Notes: generated by a model from the sequence alone, not told the origin. 64,000 nucleotides of DNA from Acidimicrobiia bacterium (GCA_035948415.1 DASZJD010000054.1:55600-119599); one strand, 5' to 3'; shown: positions 47,550-57,053, numbered from the stretch's first letter. Made by a program: numbers and translations.

Positions 47550-48935
47550 GTGGCGGAGCACTTCGATGTCGTCGTCCTCGGCGGCGGGCCCGGCGGGTAC
47601 GCGGCCGCGCTGTACGGCGCCGCGGCGGGACTGCGGATCGCGATGGTGGAGGAGCAGCGGGTCGGCGGCACCTGCCTCCACCAGGGCTGCATCCCGGCGA
47701 AGGAGCTGCTGCAGACGGCCGAGGTCCTCCGCACCGTGGCCGGCGCCAAGGAGTTCGGCGTCGACGCCGGCCAGCCGTCCCTCGACCTCTCGATCAGCCA
47801 GGCTCGCAAGCACCAGGTGATCGACCGGCTGACCCGAGGCCTGGAGTCCCTGCTCCGGGGACGCAAGGTGACCGTCGTGGCGGGGACCGGCTCGATCATC
47901 GACGCGGCCGCGCACCATCTCCGAGTGTCGGACGGCACCGAGCTGCTCGGGGACGCGTTGATCCTCGCCACCGGATCGACCGCGCGTCCCCTTCCGGGGT
48001 TGGACTTCGACGGGCAGCGGATCCTGTCCTCCGACCACGTCCTCGAGCTCGACGAGGTGCCGAGCCGAGTCGCGATCATCGGGGCCGGCGCGGTCGGTTG
48101 CGAGTTCGCGTCGCTGCTCGCCGACCTCGGCGCCGAGGTGACGCTCCTCGAGGCGCTGCCCCGCATCCTCCCCGGCGCCGACGCTGACGCCTCCGACGCG
48201 CTGCAGCGGGCCCTGAGGAAGCGCTCGATCGCCTGTCACTCGGGCATCCGCGTCAGCAGCATCGAGGGAACTCGTGACCTCACCGTCGGATACGAGTCCG
48301 GAGGCGAGACCACGACCGTCGTGGTCGACAAGGTCATCGTGAGCGTCGGGCGCGCGCCTCGAACCCAGGGCGCCGGACTCGAGGGCTCGGGGATCGAGCT
48401 CGACGACCGCGGCAACGTCGTCGTCGACAACCATCTGCGGACCGCCGTGCCCGACGTCTACGCCGTCGGCGACGTCATCGCGTCGCCGCAGCTCGCGCAC
48501 GTCGCGTTCTCGGAGGCGATCGTCGCGATCAAGACCCTCCTCGGAGAGGACGTCACGCCGATCAACTACGACGCCGTCCCCTGGGGCATCTACTCGCATC
48601 CGGAGGTCGCGTTCGCCGGTCTGACCGAGGAGCAAGCCCGGCAGCGCGGGCTCGACATCGTGACCTCGGTCCACCGCTTCGCCGGGAACAGCCGGGCCGT
48701 CATCGTCGGCGAGGCCGATGGCCTGGTGAAGATCGTGGCCGAGCGGGACGGGCCCGTGCTCGGGGTGCACATCGTGGGTCCGTGGGCCACCGAGCTCATC
48801 GCCGAGGGCTACCTCGCCGTCAACTGGGAGGCCACACCGAGTGACATCGGGCCGCTGATCCACGCCCACCCGACCTTGAGCGAGCTGTTCGGGGAGTCGG
48901 TCCTGGCGCTCACCGGCCGCGCCCTGCACGGCTGA
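47550..48935 (+). CDS. lpdA: Dihydrolipoyl dehydrogenase (E3)
   Basis: E3 (461 residues) reoxidises dihydrolipoyl groups of 2-oxoacid dehydrogenase complexes with FAD and NAD+. FAD motif GGGPGGYAAALYGA (about residues 10-23), redox pair in GGTCLHQGCIPAKE (Cys near 42 and 47), NAD motif IIGAGAVGCEFASLLADLG (about 173-191) and the C-terminal HAHPTLSELFGE with the His-Glu base are all intact. GTG start at 47550 after GAGAGGAGCAG. It is followed at 22 nt by E2 and then the LipB-LipA fusion, one transcription unit. Confidence 0.96.
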   Translation: MAEHFDVVVLGGGPGGYAAALYGAAAGLRIAMVEEQRVGGTCLHQGCIPAKELLQTAEVLRTVAGAKEFGVDAGQPSLDLSISQARKHQVIDRLTRGLESLLRGRKVTVVAGTGSIIDAAAHHLRVSDGTELLGDALILATGSTARPLPGLDFDGQRILSSDHVLELDEVPSRVAIIGAGAVGCEFASLLADLGAEVTLLEALPRILPGADADASDALQRALRKRSIACHSGIRVSSIEGTRDLTVGYESGGETTTVVVDKVIVSVGRAPRTQGAGLEGSGIELDDRGNVVVDNHLRTAVPDVYAVGDVIASPQLAHVAFSEAIVAIKTLLGEDVTPINYDAVPWGIYSHPEVAFAGLTEEQARQRGLDIVTSVHRFAGNSRAVIVGEADGLVKIVAERDGPVLGVHIVGPWATELIAEGYLAVNWEATPSDIGPLIHAHPTLSELFGESVLALTGRALHG

Positions 48936-48957
48936 GCCCGCGACCCAGGAGGAGCCG

Positions 48958-50460
48958 GTGGACATCACGATGCCCCAGCTGGGCGAGACGGTGACAGAGG
49001 GAACGATCACCCGCTGGCTGAAGCACGTCGGTGACCGGGTCGAGGCCGACGAGCCGCTCTTCGAGGTCTCGACCGACAAGGTCGACTCCGAGGTGCCGGC
49101 GCCCGCCGCCGGATACCTGTCGGAGATCCGCGTCAACGAGGGCGAGACCGCGGCCGTCGGCACCGTGCTGGCCGTGATGGGTGAGACGCCGGGCGCGGCC
49201 CCGGCCCCCGAACCAGCGGCGGCGCCCGCGCCGGAGCCAGCCCCGGCGCCCGCGCCAGCTCCCGCTCCACCGCCGGCGCCCACCGCGACGCCGCCGCTGG
49301 TGCCCTCGGCGCCCCTAGAGCCTGCGCCGCCCGCACCGTCGGTGACGACGCCCGGGGTGGAGCCGACCCCGGCCCTGGCTCCCGCGCCGCCGCCGCCCGC
49401 CGTGGAGCCCGCCGTGGCTCCGCCTCCGCCGGCGGCGCCGGGCAGCGGAGCAGTGACGTCACCGATCGTGCGCCGCCTCCTGGCTGAACACGGGCTCGAC
49501 CCGTCGCAGGTCCGCGCCACCGGTGACGGGGGGCGCATCACGCGAGCGGACGTGCTCGCCGCCGCGGCCGCGAAACGGGCCGGCGCGGCGCCCACGCCGC
49601 CGGTCGCGCCCGCCCCCGCGCTGACGCCGGCGCCGCCGGCGCGCCCCGCGGCCGCCGCGCCGCCACCGGCGGTGCCGCCGACCTTGGCGCCGGCACCGGC
49701 AGCCCCGCCCGCGCCGTCGGCTGCGGTCTCGCCGCCCCCCGTAACCAGCGACGAGGTCGTCCCCTTCTCGAACATCCGTCGCCGAACGGCGGAGCACATG
49801 GTTCGATCGAAGGCGACGAGCGCGCACGTCTACACGTCGATGGAGGTCGACTTCGAGCGCGTCGCCCGAGTCCGAGCCGACCACCAGGAGGAGTGGAAGG
49901 CGCGGGAAGGCTTCGGGCTGACCTACCTGCCCTTCGTGGCGCGCGCGCTGGGCGCCGCGGTCCAACAGTTTCCGAACGTCAACGCCAGCGTCGGTGACGA
50001 CGCGCTCATCGTCCATCGGGCCGTGAACCTCGGGATCGCCGTGGACCTGGATTTTGAGGGACTCATCGCGCCAGTGATCCAGAACGCCGACGCGAAGGGA
50101 GTGCGGCTGCTGGCGCGAGAGATTCGGGACCTCGCCGATCGGGCCCGCAACAAGCAGCTCATGCCGGACGAGGTGCTCGGCGGGACGTTCACGATCACCA
50201 ACCCGGGACCGTTTGGGACCTTGATCACACTCCCGATCATCAGCCAGCCGCAGGTCGCGATCCTGTCCACCGACGGCGTGCGGAAGCGTCCGACGGTCGT
50301 CGTGGGTCCGGACGGCGACGACGTGATCGCGATCCGCCATGTGGGCATCCTGGCCCTGACGTGGGACCATCGCGCCTTCGACGGGGCGTACGCGGCCGCG
50401 TTCCTCCGGTCGATGCAGCGGAACCTCGAGGACCGCGACTGGGCGGCCGAGCTCCATTGA
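48958..50460 (+). CDS. sucB: 2-oxoacid dehydrogenase dihydrolipoyl acyltransferase (E2)
   Basis: This 500-residue E2 has one lipoyl domain (1-77; lipoyl Lys in STDKVDSE near residue 41), a very long Ala/Pro linker (about 80-165), the E3-binding domain (about 166-205, SPIVRRLLAEHGLDPSQV), a second Ala/Pro linker (about 210-262) and the acyltransferase domain ending in TWDHRAFDGAYAAAF with the catalytic His-Asp. It is the core of a pyruvate, 2-oxoglutarate or branched-chain complex; the symbol follows the usual actinobacterial label. No E1 gene is in the window. GTG start at 48958 after AGGAGGAG. The lipoylation gene starts 5 nt after its stop. Confidence 0.93.
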   Translation: MDITMPQLGETVTEGTITRWLKHVGDRVEADEPLFEVSTDKVDSEVPAPAAGYLSEIRVNEGETAAVGTVLAVMGETPGAAPAPEPAAAPAPEPAPAPAPAPAPPPAPTATPPLVPSAPLEPAPPAPSVTTPGVEPTPALAPAPPPPAVEPAVAPPPPAAPGSGAVTSPIVRRLLAEHGLDPSQVRATGDGGRITRADVLAAAAAKRAGAAPTPPVAPAPALTPAPPARPAAAAPPPAVPPTLAPAPAAPPAPSAAVSPPPVTSDEVVPFSNIRRRTAEHMVRSKATSAHVYTSMEVDFERVARVRADHQEEWKAREGFGLTYLPFVARALGAAVQQFPNVNASVGDDALIVHRAVNLGIAVDLDFEGLIAPVIQNADAKGVRLLAREIRDLADRARNKQLMPDEVLGGTFTITNPGPFGTLITLPIISQPQVAILSTDGVRKRPTVVVGPDGDDVIAIRHVGILALTWDHRAFDGAYAAAFLRSMQRNLEDRDWAAELH

Positions 50461-50465
50461 GCCCC

Positions 50466-52094
50466 GTGCTGCACGCTCGGTGGCTCGGACGGGTCCGCTA
50501 TCACGAGGCGGACGCGGTCCAGCGGGCGCTGCACGCGCGGTGTGCCGAGGACTACCTGCTCCTCTTGGAGCACGAGCACGTGTACACGCTTGGGACGCGG
50601 GCCGACCCGGCCCACGTGCTCGTCCCACCCTCGTCAGTCGGGGCCACGCTCGTGCGCACGGACCGCGGTGGGGACGTCACCTACCACGGTCCCGGGCAGC
50701 TGGTGGGATACCCGATCGTCTCGATCCCCGGCTGGGGCGACGGCATCCGCGACGTCGTGGGCTACGTCCGCCGGCTCGAGTCGGTCCTCATCGCCGCGCT
50801 CGGCGACCTGGGCGTCGACGCCGGTCGGCGCGAGCGGCTCACGGGCGTGTGGGTCGGCGACGAGAAGATCGCGGCGATCGGCGTCCGCGTCGCCCGCGGC
50901 CGCACTCGCCACGGCTTCGCCCTCAACGTCGATCCGGATCTGGCCATGTTCGACCACATCGTCCCGTGTGGCATCCGGGACAAAGGCGTCACCTCGATGG
51001 CCCGGCAGCTCGGCGGGCTCCCGTCGCTCCGAGCAGTGCACGATGCCGTCGTCGCCCGGTTCGCCCGTGAATTCGCCTACGACGCGGTCGAGCGGCAAGA
51101 CGTCGCGTTACGGCCAGCCGCGCCGACCGGTCCGAGCGACGGCGAGCGCCCGGTCGCGGAACGGCCGATCCTGGTGCGGCTCCGGCAAGCTGGCGTCGAG
51201 CCTCCGGTCGAGGACCCGGCCTTCCGCCGCCCGCCCTGGATGCGGGTGCGCGCCGACCTCGGCTCGGGCTATCGAGCCACGCAGCGGCTCATGCGCACGC
51301 TCGACCTGCGGACGGTCTGCGAGGAGGCCGGGTGCCCGAACATCTACGAGTGCTGGGGGGAGCGCACCGCGACGTTCATGCTCCTCGGCGCTCGATGCAC
51401 TCGGGCCTGCGGCTTCTGCTTGGTCGACACCCGGCGGCCGGCGCCGCTCGACCCCGACGAACCCGAGCGGGTGGCGCGGGCGGTCGCCACGCTCGGCCTG
51501 GCGCACGCGGTCGTCACGAGCGTGGCGCGAGACGATCTCGCCGACGGAGGCGCCGCCGCCTTCGCGTCGACCATCCGGGCCATTCGCGCCCGCACTCCGC
51601 AGACCGCGGTCGAAGTGCTCATCCCCGACTGCAAGGGAGACGTGAGCTCGCTGGCCACGATCTTCGACGCCGCCCCGGACGTGTTGAACCACAACCTCGA
51701 GACGGTGGCTCGACTCCAGCGGGCGGTCCGTCCGAGCGCCGGCTATGCACGCTCCTTGGGCGTGCTCGCCCGCGCCGCGGACCGTGGCCTGCTCACCAAG
51801 TCCGGCCTCATCCTCGGGTTCGGCGAGACCGAGGACGAGGTCCGCGCCGCCATGACCGACCTTCGTGCCGTCGGCGTCAGCATTCTGACCGTCGGGCAAT
51901 ACCTGCGTCCGTCCCGCGATCACCTGCCTATCGTTCGCTGGTGGAAACCCGAGGAGTTTCGCCGGCTCGGGGACTACGCGCGCGGCCTCGGGTTCGCGCA
52001 CGTCGAGGCCGGCCCGCTCGTTCGCTCGAGCTACCACGCCCGGCGAGCGACCGCTGCCGCGTCCGGTTCGGCGACCACCGCCGCGGCTTCGTGA
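50466..52094 (+). CDS. LipB-LipA fusion: octanoyltransferase plus lipoyl synthase
   Basis: One uninterrupted 542-codon frame encodes two enzymes. Residues 1-211 are LipB, with catalytic Lys134 (GDEKIAAIG) and Cys168 (IVPCGIRDKGVTS); it moves octanoyl from ACP to E2. Residues about 212-232 are a Pro/Ala linker. Residues about 233-525 are LipA: auxiliary-cluster Cys285, Cys290, Cys296; radical-SAM Cys311, Cys315, Cys318; and RSSY (520-523) binding the auxiliary cluster. Both halves are full length and intact. No stop occurs at the junction. GTG start at 50466, 5 nt after the E2 stop; TTG at 50457 is an alternative. A short Ala/Thr tail follows. Confidence 0.93.
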   Translation: MLHARWLGRVRYHEADAVQRALHARCAEDYLLLLEHEHVYTLGTRADPAHVLVPPSSVGATLVRTDRGGDVTYHGPGQLVGYPIVSIPGWGDGIRDVVGYVRRLESVLIAALGDLGVDAGRRERLTGVWVGDEKIAAIGVRVARGRTRHGFALNVDPDLAMFDHIVPCGIRDKGVTSMARQLGGLPSLRAVHDAVVARFAREFAYDAVERQDVALRPAAPTGPSDGERPVAERPILVRLRQAGVEPPVEDPAFRRPPWMRVRADLGSGYRATQRLMRTLDLRTVCEEAGCPNIYECWGERTATFMLLGARCTRACGFCLVDTRRPAPLDPDEPERVARAVATLGLAHAVVTSVARDDLADGGAAAFASTIRAIRARTPQTAVEVLIPDCKGDVSSLATIFDAAPDVLNHNLETVARLQRAVRPSAGYARSLGVLARAADRGLLTKSGLILGFGETEDEVRAAMTDLRAVGVSILTVGQYLRPSRDHLPIVRWWKPEEFRRLGDYARGLGFAHVEAGPLVRSSYHARRATAAASGSATTAAAS

Positions 52095-52209
52095 ACGCCG
52101 CCCACCCCAGCGTCACCGTCGCCGCGGGCTGCCTCGGCGACGCGGCGATCGACGCGAGCCGGAACGGCCGCCTGCCGGCAAGCCCTGGTCCCGCTCGACG
52201 CACGCGACG

Positions 52210-52225
52210 CCGGCCGCTCGGCCGG
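52210..52225 (+). terminator. Small hairpin after the lipoylation gene
   Basis: CCGGCC-GCTC-GGCCGG gives a 6-bp stem with a 4-nt loop in the 138-nt gap after the LipB-LipA gene, just before the ATG at 52233. No U tract. Confidence 0.3.
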
Positions 52226-52232
52226 TCCTGAG

Positions 52233-52781
52233 ATGGGTCGCGTCTTGGACGAGATCACGCCCCCGGTCCGGGCCTTCATCGCGGCCCAGCACGTGTTCTT
52301 CGTGGCGACCGCGCCCACGACGGGCGGGCACGTGAACTGCTCGCCGAAGGGTCTCGACACCTTCGCGGTCGTCAGCCCCCGCGAGGTCGCGTACCTCGAC
52401 CTCACGGGCAGCGGCGCCGAGACCATCGCGCACCTCCGCCAGAACGGGCGGATCACGCTCATGTTCTGCGCCTTCGAGGGGCAGCCGAACATCGTGCGCA
52501 TCTACGGCCGCGGCGAGGTCCTGCCGACGGGGTCGCCCGACGCCGAGCCGTTCCTCGCCCGATGGCGGGCGTTCCCGGGGGCCCGGAGCGTCATCCGCGT
52601 CGCGGTGAGCCGCGTCTCGACGTCGTGCGGCTACGCCGTCCCCCACCTTCGCTACGAAGGCGAGCGGTCCCAGCTGATCGAGTGGGCGGACCGGAAGGGA
52701 CCGGAGGGGGTGGAGGCCTACTGGGGCGAGAAGAACGTCGCCAGCATCGATGGCCTGCCCGCGCTCACCGAGGACCGCTGA
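52233..52781 (+). CDS. Pyridoxamine 5'-phosphate oxidase family protein
   Basis: The 182-residue protein has the split-barrel flavin/F420-binding pattern: FFVATAPTTGGHVNCSPKG (about residues 22-40), VAYLDLTGSGAETIAHLRQNG (about 52-72) and RITLMFCAF. The substrate is unknown; such proteins use FMN, F420 or heme. The ATG at 52233 has no clear SD. It overlaps the M24 peptidase gene by one base (TGATG). Confidence 0.85.
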   Translation: MGRVLDEITPPVRAFIAAQHVFFVATAPTTGGHVNCSPKGLDTFAVVSPREVAYLDLTGSGAETIAHLRQNGRITLMFCAFEGQPNIVRIYGRGEVLPTGSPDAEPFLARWRAFPGARSVIRVAVSRVSTSCGYAVPHLRYEGERSQLIEWADRKGPEGVEAYWGEKNVASIDGLPALTEDR

Positions 52782-53863
52782 TGCACGCCACCCGGATGGA
52801 GCGCGCCCGCGCGCGCATGGGCGAGCTCGGCGTTGACGCCCTGTGCGTCTCGGTCGGACCCGACCTGCCGTACCTGACCGGCTACGCCGCGCTCCCGCTC
52901 GAGCGGCTCACGATGCTCGTCGTCCCGCGTCACGAGGAAGCCGTCCTCGTCGTCCCGGAGCTCGAGGCGCCCCGCGTCGTCGATCGCCCGGAGGTCTTCA
53001 CGGTCCGACCGTGGAGCGAGACCGAGGACCCGGTCCAGCTCGTGGCCGACCGCGTCCGAGGCGCCGGTGTCGTGGCCATTGGCGATCAGACGTGGGCCCG
53101 CTTCGTGCTCGCGCTCGAGGCGTCGCTTCCCGAGGCCCAGTTCATCCCCGCCAACCGCGTCACGGCGCCGCTGCGGGTCGTGAAGGACGCCGACGAGATC
53201 GCCGCGCTGCAGCGGGCGGCATCGGCCGTCGACGAGATCGCGGCGTCGCTGCGAGAGCGGCCCTTCGGGGGTCGCAGCGAACGGGACGTCGCCCGGGAGG
53301 TCGTCGACCGCATGCTCGACCAGGGGCACGAGCGTGCGAACTTCGCCATCGTCGCATCGGGCCCGAACGGCGCCAGCCCTCACCACGAGCCCGCCGACCG
53401 CGTCATCGCAGCCGGCGACGTGGTCGTCTGCGACTTCGGCGGGACGATGGACGGCTACTGCTCCGACATCACGCGCATGTACGCAGTCGGAGTCCCGGCC
53501 GCCGAGGTCCGCGACGACTACGAGATCCTCGCCGAGGCCCAGGAAGCAGCCGTGCGCTCGGCGACGGTGGGCACACGCTGCAGCGACGTCGACGCGGTCG
53601 CGCGCCGCGCCCTCGATGAGGCCGGACTCGGCGAGTTCTTCGTGCATCGCACCGGCCACGGGATCGGCATGGAGGCGCACGAGGACCCGTACCTCGTGGC
53701 CGACAACGCGCGCCCCCTGCGAGCCGGGCACGTGTTCAGCATCGAACCGGGCGTCTACCTGCCGGGCCGCTTCGGTCTCCGCCTGGAGGACATCGTGGTC
53801 GCCACCGAGGACGGGCCGCGACGGCTCAACGCGGCGCCTCGGGACCTCGCCATCGTCGGGTGA
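52781..53863 (+). CDS. M24 family metallopeptidase (Xaa-Pro aminopeptidase-like)
   Basis: A 360-residue protein with creatinase-like N-terminal domain and pita-bread catalytic domain. Metal ligands are visible: the two Asp in CDFGGTMDGYCSDITRM (about residues 217-233), His in HRTGHGIGMEAHEDP (about 288-302), Glu in SIEPGVYLP and Glu in LRLEDIV. It probably removes N-terminal residues before proline, in the cytoplasm. ATG start at 52781, overlapping the PPOX-family stop. It is followed 9 nt later by a membrane-protein gene. Confidence 0.92.
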   Translation: MHATRMERARARMGELGVDALCVSVGPDLPYLTGYAALPLERLTMLVVPRHEEAVLVVPELEAPRVVDRPEVFTVRPWSETEDPVQLVADRVRGAGVVAIGDQTWARFVLALEASLPEAQFIPANRVTAPLRVVKDADEIAALQRAASAVDEIAASLRERPFGGRSERDVAREVVDRMLDQGHERANFAIVASGPNGASPHHEPADRVIAAGDVVVCDFGGTMDGYCSDITRMYAVGVPAAEVRDDYEILAEAQEAAVRSATVGTRCSDVDAVARRALDEAGLGEFFVHRTGHGIGMEAHEDPYLVADNARPLRAGHVFSIEPGVYLPGRFGLRLEDIVVATEDGPRRLNAAPRDLAIVG

Positions 53864-53872
53864 CGCGGCCCC

Positions 53873-54652
53873 GTGCGCCTCGACCTCTCGACGGTGCTGC
53901 TCCAGTGGGCCGCCGGCGGCCTGCTCGGGGGCTGGGTGACCATCCGGCGTCGCGCCGTCGGCATCGGATACGGGTGGCTCGTCCGAGGCGTCTTCTTGGT
54001 GCTCGCGCTCGGCGGAACCGCGGCTGCGATCAGCGACTCCGACCGGGGCGGCGCGGCGGTGCTGCGCATCGCCGCGGGCGGGGCGATGGCGGCGCTGACG
54101 CTCGCCGCGATCGGCGTGTCGGTGGCCCGGCGGCGTCTGCCCGTCGCCGACCGGCGCGGGTTCCCACCGACGATCGACCTGGCCGCGCCGCTGGCGGGCG
54201 TCGTGTCCCTGCTCGGCGCCGCGAGCGTCGTCGGGGGGCCGTACGTGCTCTCGGCGGCTCGCCTGCTCGTCGGTGCGGTGTTCCTCGGATTCGTCACCGA
54301 CGCCATGCTCCTCGGCCACTGGTACCTCGTGCAGCCGGGGCTGCCGCGCGACCCGATCAAGGAGCTGGTGCGACTGGTCTGCTGGGTCTGGCCCCTCGAG
54401 GTCGGCTTGCTGCTCGTGCCGACCGGGATGCTGAGCGTCCTCGACGGTCGGATCGACGACGGTTACGGCGGACTCCTCGGGTGGACGTGGGTGCTCAGCG
54501 CGTTGACGACGCTCGGGCTCGCGTTCGCGGCCAGCCGGGCCTTGGAGGAGCAGTACTACTCCGCGGTCATGGCCACGACCGGCCTGCTCTACCTCGCGAT
54601 CCTGACCGCCTTCGGCACCGACGTCCTGGCGCGGGCGCTCCTCACGAGCTGA
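53873..54652 (+). CDS. Multi-pass membrane protein of unknown function
   Basis: The 259 residues have about seven or eight membrane helices from residue 10 to 255. A conserved-looking loop GHWYLVQPGLPRDPIKELVRL (His near residue 144) and a C-terminal YYSAVMATTGLLYLAIL helix stand out. No family is recognised. GTG start at 53873. It is the last gene of a probable PPOX-M24-membrane unit. Confidence 0.7.
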   Translation: MRLDLSTVLLQWAAGGLLGGWVTIRRRAVGIGYGWLVRGVFLVLALGGTAAAISDSDRGGAAVLRIAAGGAMAALTLAAIGVSVARRRLPVADRRGFPPTIDLAAPLAGVVSLLGAASVVGGPYVLSAARLLVGAVFLGFVTDAMLLGHWYLVQPGLPRDPIKELVRLVCWVWPLEVGLLLVPTGMLSVLDGRIDDGYGGLLGWTWVLSALTTLGLAFAASRALEEQYYSAVMATTGLLYLAILTAFGTDVLARALLTS

Positions 54653-54959
54653 GCCGCGGCCCGGCCGACGCACGGCGGGCGCGCGCGGATCCGGCCGGTG
54701 CCGCTGGTCCTCCCGACGTGGTGCCAACGGCTAGAATTCGCGCCGATATCTTCGGACCTGCGCCGTTAGATCGTGCCGCAATTGCCGTCCCCGCCTCCGA
54801 TCTCGTCGCGTCACCTCCCACAACGACCGAATGCGAGGCCGTGCCGATGAGACCGACGGGGCAGGAGCACCGCTCCATCCCGGACGAGCGGTCACCGGGC
54901 GGCGCGGCGCCGCGGGCGCGACGCTCGTCGGCCCTGCCCGGACCCACGAGGTGGGCGGC
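54653..54959. other. 307-bp gap before the polysaccharide exporter genes
   Basis: The stretch is less GC-rich around 54725-54800. TAGAAT at 54732-54737 (plus strand) could be a -10 box for the exporter operon; that would give a leader of about 215 nt. A 38-codon basic frame (ATG 54847 to TGA 54963) overlaps the exporter GTG but has poor codon support. No tRNA, clear terminator or repeat was found. Confidence 0.4.
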
Positions 54960-55847
54960 GTGAGCAGCGCCGACACCGCGCTGGTCGGCACGAGCCCGCG
55001 ATCGTCGGCGAACTGGGGCCGTCGGCGGCACCTGGCCGAGCTGGTGGGCAACCGCGAGCTGCTCGCCAACCTGACCCTTCGCGAGCTGCGGTCCCGATAC
55101 AAGAAGTCCGTGCTCGGGTGGACGTGGTCGCTCATCAACCCACTCGCCAACGTCGCCATCTACTCGATCGTCTTCTCGATCTTCCTGAAGGTCCAGCCGC
55201 CGACCGGACACCCGAGCGGCCTGAAGAGCTTCCCCTTCTTCCTGCTGTGCGCGCTGGTGCCCTGGACGTTCTTCGCCAACGGGCTCGTGCAGTCGACGGA
55301 GAGCCTGCTGCTGAACGCGAACCTCATCAAGAAGACCTACTTCCCGCGAGAGCTGCTGGTGATGGCCAGCGTGGGCTCGGTGGCCATCACGATGCTGATC
55401 GAGACGGCCGTGCTCGCGGTGATCCTCCTGATCGCCGGCAACATGGTCCTGGTCTGGCTCCCGGTCGTGCTCGTCCTGATCGCCCTCCAGGCCGTCCTGG
55501 TGCTCGGGATCGGGCTCCTGCTCTCGGTGCTCAACGTCTACTTCCGAGACTTCCGGTACCTGATCACGATCCTGCTCCAGGTGCTCTTCTACGCCACGCC
55601 GATCGTGTACCCGATCAGCTACGTGCCTCGAAACTCGACCGTGCTCGGTGTGCGGCTCCCGGTTCGGTACATCTACAACCTCAACCCCCTCACCCGGCTC
55701 ATGGAGGCGTACCGAAGCGTCCTGTACGAGACCCGGTTCCCGGCTGCGGGCACGTGGGCCATCGTCATCGGGTCGGCGCTCGCCGCGCTCGCGGTCGGGT
55801 GGGCCGTCTTCGGGCGGCTCCAGCGCCGAGTGGCCGAGGAGGTCTGA
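54960..55847 (+). CDS. Polysaccharide ABC exporter permease (Wzm/TagG type)
   Basis: This 295-residue protein has a cytoplasmic N-terminus with LANLTLRELRSRYKKSVLGW (about residues 36-55), the amphipathic entry motif of ABC-2 glycan exporters, and about six membrane helices, with the LNPLTRLMEAYRSVLYE loop near 240. It exports a lipid-linked polysaccharide with the next gene's ATPase. The start is set at the GTG at 54960; the frame is open further upstream without a better start. Stop 3 nt before the ATPase gene. Confidence 0.9.
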   Translation: MSSADTALVGTSPRSSANWGRRRHLAELVGNRELLANLTLRELRSRYKKSVLGWTWSLINPLANVAIYSIVFSIFLKVQPPTGHPSGLKSFPFFLLCALVPWTFFANGLVQSTESLLLNANLIKKTYFPRELLVMASVGSVAITMLIETAVLAVILLIAGNMVLVWLPVVLVLIALQAVLVLGIGLLLSVLNVYFRDFRYLITILLQVLFYATPIVYPISYVPRNSTVLGVRLPVRYIYNLNPLTRLMEAYRSVLYETRFPAAGTWAIVIGSALAALAVGWAVFGRLQRRVAEEV

Positions 55848-55850
55848 CCG

Positions 55851-57053
55851 GTGCCCGAACCCGCCATCTCCATCGAGGGGGTCTCGAAGGTCTACCGCCT
55901 CTACGACGAGCGCAACGACTCGCTCAAGGCGACGGTCATGCGCGGGCGGAGGGCTCGCTACCAGGAGTTCTGGGCTCTCACCGACGTCAGCCTCGAGATC
56001 CCCGCTGGTGAGACCTTCGGGATCGTCGGCGAGAACGGGTCCGGCAAGAGCACGCTGCTGAAGTGCATCGCCCGGATCCTCTACCCCGAGCGGGGCCGGA
56101 TCGTCAGCCGGGGGAAGGTGTCCGCGCTCCTCGAGCTCGCGGCGGGATTCCACCAGGAGCTCTCGGGTCGTGAGAACCTCTACCTGAACGGGTCGATCCT
56201 CGGGCTGAGCAAGCGCCAGATCGACGCCCGCTTCGACGACATCGTCGGCTTCGCGGGGATCGAGCCGTTCATCGACGCCCCGGTGAAGACGTACTCGTCG
56301 GGGATGTACGTCCGCCTGGGGTTCTCCATCGCGATCAACGTCGAGCCGGACATCCTCCTCATCGACGAGGTGCTCGCCGTCGGCGACGCGGAGTTCCAGC
56401 AGCGCTGCCTCGAGAAGTTCGCCGAGCTGCGACAGTCGGGCCGGACGGTCGTGATCGTCTCGCACCAGATGGCCGCCCTCCGCAACGTCTGCGCCCACGC
56501 GGCGCTGCTGGAGCACGGCCAGCTGCGCGCCGTCGGCCCCGCGACCGAGGTCATCGACCTCTACCGGGACGAGGCCCATTCGGACCGGGTCGCGGACGGC
56601 GAGCACGGCGTCCGCTGGGGCTCGGGCGAGGTGCGCGTCGAGGCGGTCGAGATCATCGGGGCCGATGGCGAGCCGACGCGGACGGTGCGAACCGGAGACC
56701 CGATCACGCTCCGGTTCCGCTACCGCTCGCAGGAGCCGGTCGAGCGGCCGGTGTTCGGCTTCTGGATCCAGCGGTTCGACGGTGCCTACGTGACGGCCCC
56801 GAACCTCCGGGACGCCGACCTCGTGCCGGAGAAGGTCGACGGTGAGGGGTGGGTCGACTACCGCGTCGATCGGCTGCTGCTGCTCCCGGGCGCGTACGAC
56901 CTGTCCGCCGCGGTCTACGACTACACGCTGAACCATCCGTACGACCATCGGGAGCGGACGCTGCGCTTCGACGTGGAGTTCGGCGAGCCCCACGAGGAGC
57001 GCGGCCTCGTCTCGTTCGGGGGTGAGTGGTCGATGGGGGAGGGCCCGCCGTGA
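55851..57053 (+). CDS. Polysaccharide ABC exporter ATPase with carbohydrate-binding tail (Wzt type)
   Basis: The 400 residues contain an ABC domain (about 1-245), with Walker A GENGSGKST and the glycan-exporter motif ELAAGFHQELSGRENLYLNG, signature KTYSSGMYVRLGFS and Walker B ILLIDEVLAVGD. The remaining 150 residues form a Wzt_C-like beta-sandwich that in O-antigen exporters recognises the glycan end. GTG start at 55851. The following glycosyltransferase overlaps by 4 nt (GTGA). Confidence 0.93.
   Translation: MPEPAISIEGVSKVYRLYDERNDSLKATVMRGRRARYQEFWALTDVSLEIPAGETFGIVGENGSGKSTLLKCIARILYPERGRIVSRGKVSALLELAAGFHQELSGRENLYLNGSILGLSKRQIDARFDDIVGFAGIEPFIDAPVKTYSSGMYVRLGFSIAINVEPDILLIDEVLAVGDAEFQQRCLEKFAELRQSGRTVVIVSHQMAALRNVCAHAALLEHGQLRAVGPATEVIDLYRDEAHSDRVADGEHGVRWGSGEVRVEAVEIIGADGEPTRTVRTGDPITLRFRYRSQEPVERPVFGFWIQRFDGAYVTAPNLRDADLVPEKVDGEGWVDYRVDRLLLLPGAYDLSAAVYDYTLNHPYDHRERTLRFDVEFGEPHEERGLVSFGGEWSMGEGPP

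Noticed and set aside
49190..49740. Tandem CCGGCG/GCCCC-type repeats that could look like a repeat array
   Set aside because: They encode the two Ala/Pro linkers of the E2 protein. There are no spacers or constant repeats, so this is no CRISPR.
54847..54963. 38-codon frame overlapping the exporter permease start
   Set aside because: Basic, proline-rich product without SD or pattern. The GTGA overlap alone is not enough.
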